Shown here piece after piece: positions 47,395 through 56,656 of a stretch of 64,000 nt of DNA; the stretch's first letter is position 1; every line of letters starts with the position of its first letter. Origin of the DNA: Aureococcus anophagefferens (taxonomy: Eukaryota; Sar; Pelagophyceae; Pelagomonadales; Pelagomonadaceae); the NCBI RefSeq assembly GCF_000186865.1, contig NW_008705564.1, positions 1,965,494 through 2,029,493 of the forward strand, in the 5' to 3' direction. Below the pieces are notes generated by a model. It did no database searches. It saw only the letters and a program-made list of their open reading frames with translations, and was not told the origin of the DNA. The translations under genes and the position numbers were made by a program.

Positions 47395-48642
47395 TCAGTA
47401 GCCCGCGCCATCGTCGAGCGCGTCCAGCGCCGTCTCGAGCGCGCCGTCGTGGAGGAGCTCCGCGTCGCGCTCCGGCAGGTTGCAGGGCACGGACGCGTGC
47501 GCGTAGACCTGGGCGAGCGCGGACGCGATCGCCGGGTCCCGCGCGAGGCTCAGCGCCTCGGCGAGGGCGCGCCGGAACTCGCCGTCGTCGGCCGGCGGCG
47601 GCGGCGGCGGCGCGTAGTCCGCGTCCGTGAGCGCGGACGGCGCGGGCTCGCGGCGCGGCGGCGGCGACCGCCTCGGGCTGCAGGCCGCGTAGGCGTCGTA
47701 GATGTCCGCGGGCGGCGGCGGCGGCGCCCGCTGCTTCATCTTCGTCTTCTTCTTCTTCGTCGTCGTCGCCGCGCGGCGCGGCTCGCGGCGCCGGGGCTCG
47801 GGCGCGCGGCGCGGCGGCGCCGCGGACGCGGGCGGCACGTAGGACCGGTGGTTCCGCCGCGTGACCGCCGCCTTCTCGTCGCGGAGCTTGCGCGCGGCGT
47901 CGCGGGCGCGGCCGCGCTGGAGCGCCGCCGGCGACGGCGCCCGGGCCGCGCGGTGGAGCGCGCGCGTCTCCTCCAGGAGCCGCCGGCCGATGCGGTCGGG
48001 CGAGCCGCGCGACTCGAGCGGCGGCTCGCGGTCGCGGGGCTCCGCGGCGATCTGCAGGCGCAGCTCCTGGCGCCGCGCCGCCGACGCGTCGGCGCGGGCG
48101 ATGTCCGCCTCGGCCGTCGCGAGCAGGTCCTCCGCCGCGGCCGCCTGCTCGTCCAGCACCGAGGCGGCGTTCCGCGCGTCCGCGAGCTCGAGCGCGAGCT
48201 CGTGCCGGACGGCGCCGAGGTCCGCCTGGCGCGCGAGGGCCTCCTTGAGGCGCCGGTCGTGCTCCGCGCGCTCGAAGCGGATCGTCGCGTCGACGACGGC
48301 CGCGTCGCGGTCGTAGCGCCGGTCGCGGTCCGCGGCGCTCCGCCGCTGCTCGTCGACGCTCGCGCTGAGGGCGTCGAACTGGCGCTGGAGCTGCTCGCGC
48401 TCGTCGATGGCCTCGCGCCGCGCCGCGTCGAGGCGCTTGACCTTCGTCTCGAGCGCCTCGAGGGCGCTCAGCATCTGGCGCTGGTGGTGGGCGTCGCCGC
48501 CGAGGCCGCTCAGGGACGCGGAGACGAGGACGCGGTGGCCGTTGACCGTGAGCGACGCCTCGCCCGCGGCCGGGGCGGGCTGCGCGGCGAGCGCCGACGC
48601 GTCGTCCATGAGCGCGGGGCTCGCCTCGGCCGGGCTGCCCAT
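47395..48642 (-). CDS. coiled-coil protein, unknown function
   Basis: 415 residues. About 55-215 is a long heptad-patterned coiled coil (ALEALETKVKRLDAARREAI, EQLQRQFDALSASVDEQ, DLLATAEADIARADASAARR). A basic, proline-rich central part with a KKKKTKMKQR cluster follows, then APPPPPPADD and a helical end (FRRALAEALSLARDPAIASA). I recognise no family; sequence composition suggests a structural or cytoskeleton-linked protein. The start at 48642 is the first ATG of the frame. The gene sits head to head with the LRR gene, 116 bp apart, and converges on the MYND-RING gene with only 16 bp between stops. Confidence 0.65.
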   Translation of the reverse strand: MGSPAEASPALMDDASALAAQPAPAAGEASLTVNGHRVLVSASLSGLGGDAHHQRQMLSALEALETKVKRLDAARREAIDEREQLQRQFDALSASVDEQRRSAADRDRRYDRDAAVVDATIRFERAEHDRRLKEALARQADLGAVRHELALELADARNAASVLDEQAAAAEDLLATAEADIARADASAARRQELRLQIAAEPRDREPPLESRGSPDRIGRRLLEETRALHRAARAPSPAALQRGRARDAARKLRDEKAAVTRRNHRSYVPPASAAPPRRAPEPRRREPRRAATTTKKKKTKMKQRAPPPPPADIYDAYAACSPRRSPPPRREPAPSALTDADYAPPPPPPADDGEFRRALAEALSLARDPAIASALAQVYAHASVPCNLPERDAELLHDGALETALDALDDGAGY

Positions 48643-48758
48643 AACAAACAGATTCGGCTCGATCGCAATTTCGGCTCAAGTGGAGGTCAAGTGCCGCGGC
48701 TGTTGCCCCTCGTCGGCGGCGCTGAGCGCCGGGGCTGCCCCCGGCGGGCGCCGGCGCC

Positions 48759-51700
48759 ATGGCCCACAACGCGAGCGTGCTGACGCGCGACGAGCTGCGG
48801 AACCGGCGCGGGAAGCACTGGAACCACGGCTACCGGCTGGGCCTGCGCATCGCGGAGGACGAGGCGAAGCCGAGGCCGGCGAAGCGGAGCCTGCGGGCGT
48901 CGACGCGCCGGATGCTCGCGGACTTCCCGCCGTCGGAGACGACCATCGACCTGCGCGGTCTCCTCCCGTCGCTGAGCGACGCGGCGCTCTGGGAGGGCGC
49001 CTGCTCCCTCGCCGAGGAGTCCGCGTACGTCGCGGCCGCGCGCGGCGCCGCGCGCGACCCGCGGCTCGAGGGCCGGCCGCCGCCGGGCCTGGACCCGACC
49101 CTGTCCCACGCCGCGGCGGCCGACGGCTCCGTCGCCGAGTGGTGCGAGCAGCTCCTCGAGGGGGCGCTCGACGGCGCGCTCGTCGAGGGCTGCGAGTGGC
49201 GGTACCCGAATCCCGCGACGCACGGCAAGACGCTGAACATCTCCGGCTGGGAGAATCTCCAGTTGGAGCCCCTGCGGGCCCTGTCCTTGAGTTTGGGCAC
49301 GGCGCTGACGGCCGTCGACGCGAGCGGCACGACGCTCGGCGACGGCGACGTGCAGTCGTTCTGCGCGCGTTTGTTCGCGTGCCGGTCGCTGCGCCTCGCG
49401 GGCTGCGCGCAGCTGTCGAACCTGGCCATGAAGGCCGTGGCGCTGTGCTGCCACGAGTCCCTCACGCAGCTCGACGTGAGCAGGTGCGCGCGCCTCAACG
49501 CGGAGAGCTGCGGCTGGCTCAGCGGCACCTTGGGCTACGGGCAGCCGTCGTGCCGCAACCTGCAGAGCCTGGACATCAGCGGCTGCGCGCGCATGACCGA
49601 CGACGCGCTGAAGAGTCTGGGCGTGGGCTGCCGGCGCCTGCGGTTCCTGGGCATCGCCGCGTGCAAGGACGTCACGGACAAGGGCGTCGCGCGGCTCGCG
49701 TCGCGGTGCGCGCGGCTCGAGGTGCTGGACGTGAGCGACTGCCACGGCGTCGGCGACCGGAGCTTCCGGGCTCTGGGCCGCCACTGCCACCACCTGACGG
49801 CGCTGCTAGCGCCGCGGTGCGGCGAGCTCACGAACAAGTCCGTGCGCGCGCTCGCGCGGGGCTGCCCCGGGCTGACGACGCTCAACGTCGCCGGCGCCGC
49901 GCCGTTGTCGGAGAGCGTCTTCGGCGAGCTCGCCATGGGCTGCCGCGCGCTCCACACGCTCAACGTGACGGGCTGCGAGGAGGTGACCGCGAACGGCCTG
50001 CGCCAGGGCAGGACAAGAGAGCGAAATTCCCAACTTCAAAGGCTCCTTTCTCGGCCGTTTTCCACTCGTTTCGGCTGACTTTTGGACGAGCGATCATCTC
50101 TTGGAACGGTCTCGAAGCGTGGATGCTTTTCCCGGAACGCGCGCGCGCGGAACACTCACGTTGAAGCGACGTTGAATCACCCTTGTCCTGCCCAGGCCTG
50201 CGCGCGCTCGTTCGGGGCATCGGCCACGTCGTCGAGGCCAAGGCCTACTTCGGCTTCGCGCCGGCGCCGGGGCTCACGGAGCGGGAGCTCGCCGGGTCGC
50301 AGAAGGATCTGGAGAACCGGAGCGCCCTGGAGATCAGCGGCCTCTTCCGGCGGTTCCTGCGGCGGCGCGCGGCGCGCGCGAAGCTGCGGGAGCTCCGGCA
50401 GCACGGCGCGTCGCGCCACATCGCGCGCTGCGCGTTGCGCTGGCTCGGCCGCTGCCGCCAGCGGGACCACGACTGGCGCAAGAAGCGCGCCGTGACGGCC
50501 CAGGAGCTCCAGCGCTTCTACCGGGGCTACCGCGGCCGCTTGGAGGTCTGGCAGGAGAAGCACGACCGCGGGGCAGGACAAGGGTGATTCAACGTCGCTT
50601 CAACGTGAGTGTTCCGCGCGCGCGCGTTTCGGAAAAAGCATCCGCGCTTCGAGAACGCTCCGAGAGATGATCGCTCGTCCAAAAATTAGCCGAAACGAGT
50701 GGAAAATGACCGAGATGGGAGCCTTTGAAGTTGGGAATTTCGCACCCTCGTCCTGCCAGGCACGACCGCGCGGTGCTCCGGTCCAAGACGAAGCAGGTCA
50801 TCAAGTGGCAGGCGGCCTACCGGGGCTGGATCGCGCGCAAGCACGACCCCAACTCCGTGCTGCCGGCGCTGCGACGATTGCGCGCGCACCACGCGCGCGA
50901 GCGGCGGCGGAAGGGCGCGGCGCGGATCCAGGCGCTGGGCCGGCGCTACTTCGCGCGGCGGCGGACGGCGGTGCTGCGCCAGGTGCGGTCCCGCGTGCGC
51001 AACGACGAGCTCGTGGCCGCCTTCCACATGCAGAACGTGCTGCGGATCCTGCTGGCGCGGCGCGCGGTCACGCGGAAGCGCGTCGCGCGCGACCGCCTCG
51101 AGGAGCTCATGGAGCACGCGGCGCGGCGCATCGTGTCCTTCTTCCGCATGGTCTTCGGCAAGTCGCTGGCGGACCGCCTCCGCGCGGAGCTCGCGCGGCT
51201 CCGGTCCATCCGCGAGAAGTCGGCGGTCGTCGTCGAGCGGTGCACGCGGGGCCTCTTCGGCCGCCAGCGCGCGCGGCGGCGCAAGGTCTACGTGGCGCTG
51301 CTCAACTTCAGGGCCACGGAGATCGAGCGCGTCTGGCGCGGGAGCCGCATCATGCACTGGAAGCACCTCCGCATGAACCGCGTCGCGGGCGCGGTCTTCG
51401 GCCGCCAAGACTTCGAGCGGAGCCTCCGGTCCGCGGGCGTCGAGGAGCGCTACGCGGCGTGGATGCGGGCGCTGACGAAGGACTCCTGCAGCGACAGCGA
51501 CGGCGGCTTCGGGGACCTGGACCACGCGTGGGTCGAGCGGATCACGCACGGCGAGTCGACGTGGTACAACACGAAGAGCGGCGAATCGGCCGACGACGAC
51601 CCGCGCAACGACCCCGTCATCAACGAGCTGCTGGGCTGCAGCGTGCGCGTCTACTGGCCCATGATGGACGAGTGGTACGAGGGCACGCTCGCGAAATACC

Positions 51701-53136
51701 ACCGGCGGAAGAAGCGGTTCCGCGTCGAATACCACGACGGCGACCACGAGTGGCTGAACTTGGACGCGAACATGGAGCGGCTGCAGCTGTTCGACGCCAA
51801 CGGCGACTGGGCGGAGATGCAGTACGCGCGGCGGCCCGCGCTCGACGCGCGGCTCGCGCGCAGGCAGGACCGGTTGGACCTGAAGCGGAAGGCCGCGGAG
51901 CTCGAGGAGGAGACGCGCGCGTGGGAGATCATCGCCGAGCCGGAGAAGGACGACATGGAGTCCTACGACGAGGAGGCCGAGGTCGCGAAGCCGCTCACGG
52001 AGCGCTTCGGCGACGCGCCCAAAAAGGAGAAGTGGCTCAACCGGTTGACGGGCGAGGTCAAGTTCCTCAAGGAGGACGCGATCTGGTGGATGGAGGCGCG
52101 CGACGAGCACAAGAACTTCTGCTTCGAGCACGGCGAGACGGGCGAGCGCGTCTACCACGACCCGCGCTTCGAGAAGGACGTCGACGCGCCGAACATGCGG
52201 GCCTGGAAGGCCGAGTGCCTCGCGGAGATGCGCCACAGCGTCTACCTGGGCTCGGCGCTCGTCGAGGACTGGGACCGCGACGCGGGCAAGAAGAACCGCC
52301 AGGACATCCTGAAGAAGGTGCTGCGGAACGCGAAGCTGTTCGTGCGCGCGCTGACGACGTCGGTGACGCAGGCGCGCGAGCTCTGGACGCCCGAGGAGTT
52401 CGCCGAGGACCAGGAGCTGACCTACTCCGCCTACGTGCTGCGGCGCGTCAACGAGATGCGCGACGCGGCCGAGGCCATGGTCTTCGAGCACCGGCAGAAG
52501 AAGCTGGAGATCCTCAACAACTCGCGGCGCTGGAAGGGCCTCGTGTGCAAGTCGTGCAAGCACACGTGCACGGACCAGGCGGCGACGCACTGCCCGACCT
52601 GCGGCGTGCGCCTCGACTCGAGGGTCACCATCGCGCTCCGCAGCGGCGAGCCGAGCCCCTTCGCGTCGAAGCCGCCCTCGGGCAAGGCGACGCCCGTCGC
52701 GGGCAGCCGGCCGGGCACGGCGGACCGCAAGAAGAAGGCGCTCCTCGAGTCGGACTCGTCGTCGGTGTCGTCGTCCTTCGTCGGCGACTCGTTGAGCGGC
52801 ATCGTCTCCAACGATCTCGAGTCGCTGGCGTCGAAGTCGCACGCCGAGGAGAGCAAGGGCGCGGACAGCGCGCTCGACGAGGACGCGCCGTCGTGGATGA
52901 AGCTCGAGGAGAAGGAGGCCGAGGACGAGGACCTCGGCGAGTCCGACGACGACCTGGCCGAGGGGTCGCTGACGACGGGCGAGGCCGCGAGCCGGCTCTC
53001 GGCGTCGCGCGCGTCGTCGTCGAAGCGGTCCTCGTCGCGCGCCGCGGCCTCGTCGTCCGCGGCGTCGCGCAGCTCCGCCCGGAGCTCCGCCGAGTCCTCG
53101 TCGGGCGTATCCGGCGACGGGAGCGAGGGGACGTAA
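48759..53136 (+). CDS. large LRR, IQ-like, WW-like and Tudor/Agenet-like protein (three exons)
   Basis: Exons 48759-49995, 50196-50559 and 50760-53136 encode 1,325 residues. Residues about 160-415 are cysteine-containing leucine-rich repeats of the AMN1/FBXL kind (SLDISGCARMTDDALKSLGV, LDVSDCHGVGDRSFRALGRH) but with no F-box visible. About 460-680 is arginine-rich with IQ-like helices (WQAAYRGWIARK, AARIQALGRRYFARRR), possibly calmodulin-binding. A WW-like strand (WVERITHGESTWYNTKSG, about 790) precedes a Tudor/Agenet-like barrel (VYWPMMDEWYEGTLAKYHRR, RVEYHDGDHEWLNL, about 828-875). A CxxC pair (CKSC, CPTC) is near 1130, and the last 150 residues are serine-rich. It is probably a scaffold, perhaps flagellar or chromatin-linked. 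Both introns are family-B introners with GC donors in opposite orientations. Confidence 0.85.
50004..50195 (+). mobile_element. introner element, family B, GC donor
   Basis: 192-bp element sense with its host: ends CAGGGCAGGACAAG / CCTTGTCCTGCCCAG. Target-site duplication GCCTGCGC at 49996-50003 and 50196-50203. The intron is 49996-50195, GC-AG. There is no GT near the left end, so the GC is required. Splicing restores NGLRALVRG. Confidence 0.93.
50568..50759 (-). mobile_element. introner element, family B, antisense to its host
   Basis: 192-bp copy in the opposite orientation to the one 560 bp upstream: it begins GCGGGGCAGGACAAGGGTG and ends CTCGTCCTGCCAG. Target-site duplication GCACGACC at 50560-50567 and 50760-50767. 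The intron 50560-50759 is GC-AG and restores EKHDRAVLRSK. A GT 24 bases in would also keep the frame, adding eight residues, so donor choice here needs transcripts. The acceptor end has mutated to give AG. Confidence 0.9.
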
Positions 53137-53292
53137 GCGGCGTTTGGAGGCGTCGGAGCCGTACTTGAGGGGCATGTTGAGCCGCCGCGGCACGTGTTCG
53201 AACAAACTTTGCAAAAGATCGAGCTTCGACTGCTCAAGCGCCTCGACCGCCGCTGCTGGCTCCTCCAGGCACCTCTAGCTTGCGATCAAACC

Positions 53293-54159
53293 ATGGCTCG
53301 CACGACCGCTCTCATCTGTTGCATCGTTGGCAGCATCAGCGCGTTGCAACCCGCGCCCAAGGCGGCGAGCAAAGCGGCGGCGCCCAAGGCCTTGAGCAAG
53401 GTCGCCGGCGCCGCGGCGCTCGCCGCGGCGCTGACGGTCGCGCCCGGCGCGGCGCTCGCCGGCCCGCTCACCGTCGAGGTCGGCGACCTCGCCGGCGCGT
53501 CGAAGACGGGCCTGACCGTGGACCTGCCCGTGCTCGGCCGCTTCGCGGTCGCGCCGGCGGCGAAGACGGGCAAGGCGACGATCGCCGTCGGCGGCGACCT
53601 CTTCGGCGCGGCGCAGAACGCGCTCGGCGGCAAGGCCGCCGTCACCGTGACGACGCCGCCCCTCGGCCCGCTGCCGGCGCTCGACGGCGAGGTCCTCGAC
53701 ATCCGCATCGCGAGCCAGCCCGGCTCGCTCGGCGTCACGATCACGAGCCCGGGCCTGCCCAAGCTGCCCATCGGCGGCGGCACGAGCGACTGGCAGGCCA
53801 TCACCAACGTCGGCTCGGGCGCGACCTACTACTACAACACGAAGACCGGCGTCACGACCTACGACTCGCCGATCAAGGCGACGCCCAAGGCCGCGAAGAA
53901 GGCCGCCAAGGCCGCCGCGCCCGCCGCCGCCAAGGCCGCGCCGGCCAAGGCCGCGCCGGCCAAGAAAGCGGAGCCGAAGGCCGCGCCGGCCAAGGCCGAA
54001 AAGAAGGCGCCCGCCGGGGAGGCCGCGCCGGCGAAGGCGGAAAAGGCCAAGCCCGCCGCCAAGGCTGCGCCCGCCCCGAAGAAGGAGGAGCCCGCGCCCG
54101 CGCCCGCCAAGAAGGAGAAGGTCAAGGGCGAGGCGCTCTTCGGCGGCTCGAAGAAGTAG
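53293..54159 (+). CDS. plastid-targeted WW-domain protein with alanine/lysine repeat tail
   Basis: 288 residues. The N-terminus is a short signal peptide (TALICCIVGSISALQPAPKA) followed by an alanine/lysine transit-like region, the bipartite form used by algae with secondary plastids, though with no classical ASAFAP phenylalanine. A second hydrophobic stretch (LAAALTVAPGAALAGP, about 48-62) resembles a thylakoid lumen signal with an AxA-type end. About 60-165 is a glycine/valine beta-like region. One WW domain (SDWQAITNVGSGATYYYNTK then TGVTTYDSP, about 176-205) is followed by 85 residues of repeated KAAPAKA units. No enzyme signature. The ATG at 53293 is the first Met before the signal. Confidence 0.72.
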   Translation: MARTTALICCIVGSISALQPAPKAASKAAAPKALSKVAGAAALAAALTVAPGAALAGPLTVEVGDLAGASKTGLTVDLPVLGRFAVAPAAKTGKATIAVGGDLFGAAQNALGGKAAVTVTTPPLGPLPALDGEVLDIRIASQPGSLGVTITSPGLPKLPIGGGTSDWQAITNVGSGATYYYNTKTGVTTYDSPIKATPKAAKKAAKAAAPAAAKAAPAKAAPAKKAEPKAAPAKAEKKAPAGEAAPAKAEKAKPAAKAAPAPKKEEPAPAPAKKEKVKGEALFGGSKK

Positions 54160-54174
54160 GCGCCTAAGCAAGAC

Positions 54175-55881
54175 TCACGTTAGGTCGACGCCGAGCTCCG
54201 AGAGCATGAGCGCCGCCGCGCCGGGCGATCCGTGCTGGGCCCCGACGGAGTCGAGGAGGTTCTTGACGAGGTTGAAGTCGACGTCGACGGGCGCGAGCGG
54301 GTCCCGGCTGTCCTCCTCGTCGCCGGGCGCGCGGTCGAAGGACTCGGCCATCTCCGTCGCCGCGAGCTCCGCCTCGAGGGCCGCGCCGTAGGCGTCGTCC
54401 GCGTCGTCGTCGTCCTCGTCCTTCGGCGCGGCCCCCGCCTCCGCCGCGCCCGCGGCGTCGTCGGCCTCGTCGTCCGAGTCGGCGCCGAGGTCCTCGGACA
54501 CGTCGGGCCGCCGGCCGTCGGCGCCCAGCGCGTCGCCGCGGCGCCCCGCGAGGAGGTCGAGCACGGCGCCCTCGTCGAGGTCGACGGGCGCCGACGGCGG
54601 CGCGTCGTCGCCCTCGTCGTCGTAGACGTACTTGTCGAAGCCGTCGACGACGTCGTCGAGCGCCGACGGGTTCGCCGCGCGGCAGCGGTCCTCGACGGCG
54701 TCGGCGTCGAGCGTGAGCCAGGCGTCGTCGTCGACGTCCGCCTCGGGCGGCGGCCCCGGGCCCGCCGCCGCCGCGGTCTCGAGGAGCGCGGCCGCCGCGG
54801 CGTCGAGGTCCGCGTCGCCGGCGAGGAGCTCGAGGCCCGCGGCGAGCTTCGGGCCCAAGGAGCCGTCGGTCCAGCGCCCCAGGGCCCGCGGCGGCGCGTA
54901 CGGCGTCGCGAGCAGCGCCGCGTAGGCCCGTTTCGAGAACCGGACGACGGCGGCTTCGGGGGGCCCGCCGAAGCGCGCCGCGGCGCGCACGGCGGCGTCG
55001 CGCGCGTTCAGGCGCCGCCGCGCCGCGTCGTCGTCGCGCTTCCGCTTCGAGAGCGCGTTCCGGTCGTCGTCCGCTTTGCTCCCCGCGGCGCGCTTCTCGC
55101 GCGCGTGGCGCTCGAGCGCCGCGGCCGCGACGGCCGCGAGCCGCGGCGCGCGGCGCAGCGCCGCGGCGGCGCGCGCCGGGAGGACGACCCGCGCGTTCAT
55201 GCGCAGGGCCGCGACGGCGGGGTGCTCGGCGCAGCCCCGCGGCGCCGGACCCGCGTGGTCGAAGCGGAGCCGCCGCGCCGCCGCGGCCGACGCCTCCCGC
55301 GCGGCGCCGTTGTCGCGCGCCGCGCGCCGCGCCGCCGGGTCCCGGAGCAGCGCGAGCGCGTCGCCGACGGCCAGGGGCCCGCCGGGCTCGTCCAGCACGA
55401 CGTGCACCGCGCCGTCGACGATCCACGACCGGCCCGCGGCCGACTCGGGCTCGAGCCACTCCGGGAGCTCGTCCGCGGCGTCGATGAGCAGGAACTCGCC
55501 GTCGCCGTCCGTGACGCGCACGGCGACGCCCGCGGACGCCTCGAAGAGCAGCGCGACGAGGAGCCACTCCTCGTCCGAGTCGGCGACGCGGACCGCGCCG
55601 CCGCGGGCCGCCGCGAGGCCGCCGGCCGGGCCCGCGGCGTCGTGCCACGCGTGGCGCCCGCCGAGCGCCTCGAGCGTCGCCGCGACGCGCGCCGCGGCGT
55701 CGCTCGCGCCGTCGAGGGCGTGCGCCTCGAAGCGCACGGTCTCCTCCTCGCTCGCGGCGGCCATGCCTTCGCGGCTGAAGGGCATCATCGATTCCGGGCA
55801 CCGCGACACGAAGGCCTCGAGGTCGGGGCCGGCACCGCCGCGGAGCATCTGTTCCATGGCTGCGGCGATGTCATCTTCCAT
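54175..55881 (-). CDS. ECD: ecdysoneless / SGT1 homologue (ECD)
   Basis: 568 residues, no intron. ECD is a conserved eukaryotic factor that binds spliceosome component PRPF8 and R2TP and supports splicing and cell-cycle progression. The hallmark is in the first 200 residues: EEWLLVALLFEAS, then DGEFLLIDAADELPEWLEPE, SWIVDGAVHVV. A helical alanine-rich middle, the segment AYAALLATPYAPPRALGRWT, a WLTLDADAV strand, and an acidic C-terminal half full of Asp/Glu runs (DEDDDDADDAYGAALEAELA) match the acidic tail of known ECD. The end MLSELGVDL closes the frame. The start at 55881 (MEDDIAAAMEQML) fits a short amphipathic lead. Confidence 0.85.
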   Translation of the reverse strand: MEDDIAAAMEQMLRGGAGPDLEAFVSRCPESMMPFSREGMAAASEEETVRFEAHALDGASDAAARVAATLEALGGRHAWHDAAGPAGGLAAARGGAVRVADSDEEWLLVALLFEASAGVAVRVTDGDGEFLLIDAADELPEWLEPESAAGRSWIVDGAVHVVLDEPGGPLAVGDALALLRDPAARRAARDNGAAREASAAAARRLRFDHAGPAPRGCAEHPAVAALRMNARVVLPARAAAALRRAPRLAAVAAAALERHAREKRAAGSKADDDRNALSKRKRDDDAARRRLNARDAAVRAAARFGGPPEAAVVRFSKRAYAALLATPYAPPRALGRWTDGSLGPKLAAGLELLAGDADLDAAAAALLETAAAAGPGPPPEADVDDDAWLTLDADAVEDRCRAANPSALDDVVDGFDKYVYDDEGDDAPPSAPVDLDEGAVLDLLAGRRGDALGADGRRPDVSEDLGADSDDEADDAAGAAEAGAAPKDEDDDDADDAYGAALEAELAATEMAESFDRAPGDEEDSRDPLAPVDVDFNLVKNLLDSVGAQHGSPGAAALMLSELGVDLT

Positions 55882-55895
55882 TGCGGTCTCAGGCC

Positions 55896-56624
55896 ATGTC
55901 GATTGCTCGCCGGCGTCAACAGTGGCGTCAAGCTCGTCGCTTGAACTTCAAGTTGCAGAAATTGTCGATGTATTCCAGCGCGGTGCTCGTCGCCGCATCC
56001 AACGTAGCCATGGAGACGGAATCGCGGCCGCGTCGCGCGCTTACCGAGGAGACGAATGCGCCGGAGAATCTTCCCGAATTGTTTAAGAGAGCTGCCAAGC
56101 TGCCCGCCGAAGGGCTGCCCGCGAAAGACGAGCTGCCCTCCGCGGACGAGCTGCCCGCCGCGGACGAGTCGCCCGCCGAGGAGGGACTGCCTGCGAAGGA
56201 GGAACTACCCGCAAAGGAGGAGCTGCCCGCCGAGGACGAGCCGCCCGCGGAGGAGGAACGGCCTGCGAAGGAGGAGCCGCCCGTGAATAAGGAGCCGCCC
56301 ACGGAAGACGAGCCGCCTGCGGAGGACGGGCCGCCCGTGGACGCCGCGCTGGTCGCGGACGACGACGCGCTGTCCGACAGCGAGGACAGCGTCGTCGATG
56401 ACGCCGCGGGGTCGAACTGGGCCGTGAAGGCCGACAGGGCCGACCTCGTCGCCGTCGACGTCCTCCCGTCGCCGGAGGTCCGGCGCGCGAAGACGGTCGA
56501 GCCGGAGCCGGCGGCGCCGCCCGCCGCGCCGGAAGCGCCGCCGCAGCCCGCCGCCGCGCCGAAGCCCGCCGCGCTGGACGCTCTGCGACGTGTTCCAGTG
56601 CCGGTGATTGGGGCGTTTGTTTAA
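55896..56624 (+). CDS. low-complexity acidic repeat protein
   Basis: About 242 residues if the ATG at 55896 is used; the ATG at 56010 is a second candidate and would avoid a start almost back to back with ECD. The core (about 56085-56345) is a chain of imperfect five- to ten-residue units of the type LPAKEE, LPAEDE, PPAEEE, PPTEDE. A serine/aspartate cluster (DDALSDSEDSVVDD) and an alanine/proline tail follow. No domain is recognisable; expansion of the 15-bp repeat unit probably built it. Coding status rests on the long clean frame and repeat register. Confidence 0.4.
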   Translation: MSIARRRQQWRQARRLNFKLQKLSMYSSAVLVAASNVAMETESRPRRALTEETNAPENLPELFKRAAKLPAEGLPAKDELPSADELPAADESPAEEGLPAKEELPAKEELPAEDEPPAEEERPAKEEPPVNKEPPTEDEPPAEDGPPVDAALVADDDALSDSEDSVVDDAAGSNWAVKADRADLVAVDVLPSPEVRRAKTVEPEPAAPPAAPEAPPQPAAAPKPAALDALRRVPVPVIGAFV

Positions 56625-56656
56625 CTATTGCTAGCTCTCTTATTGTGTTGGACTCC

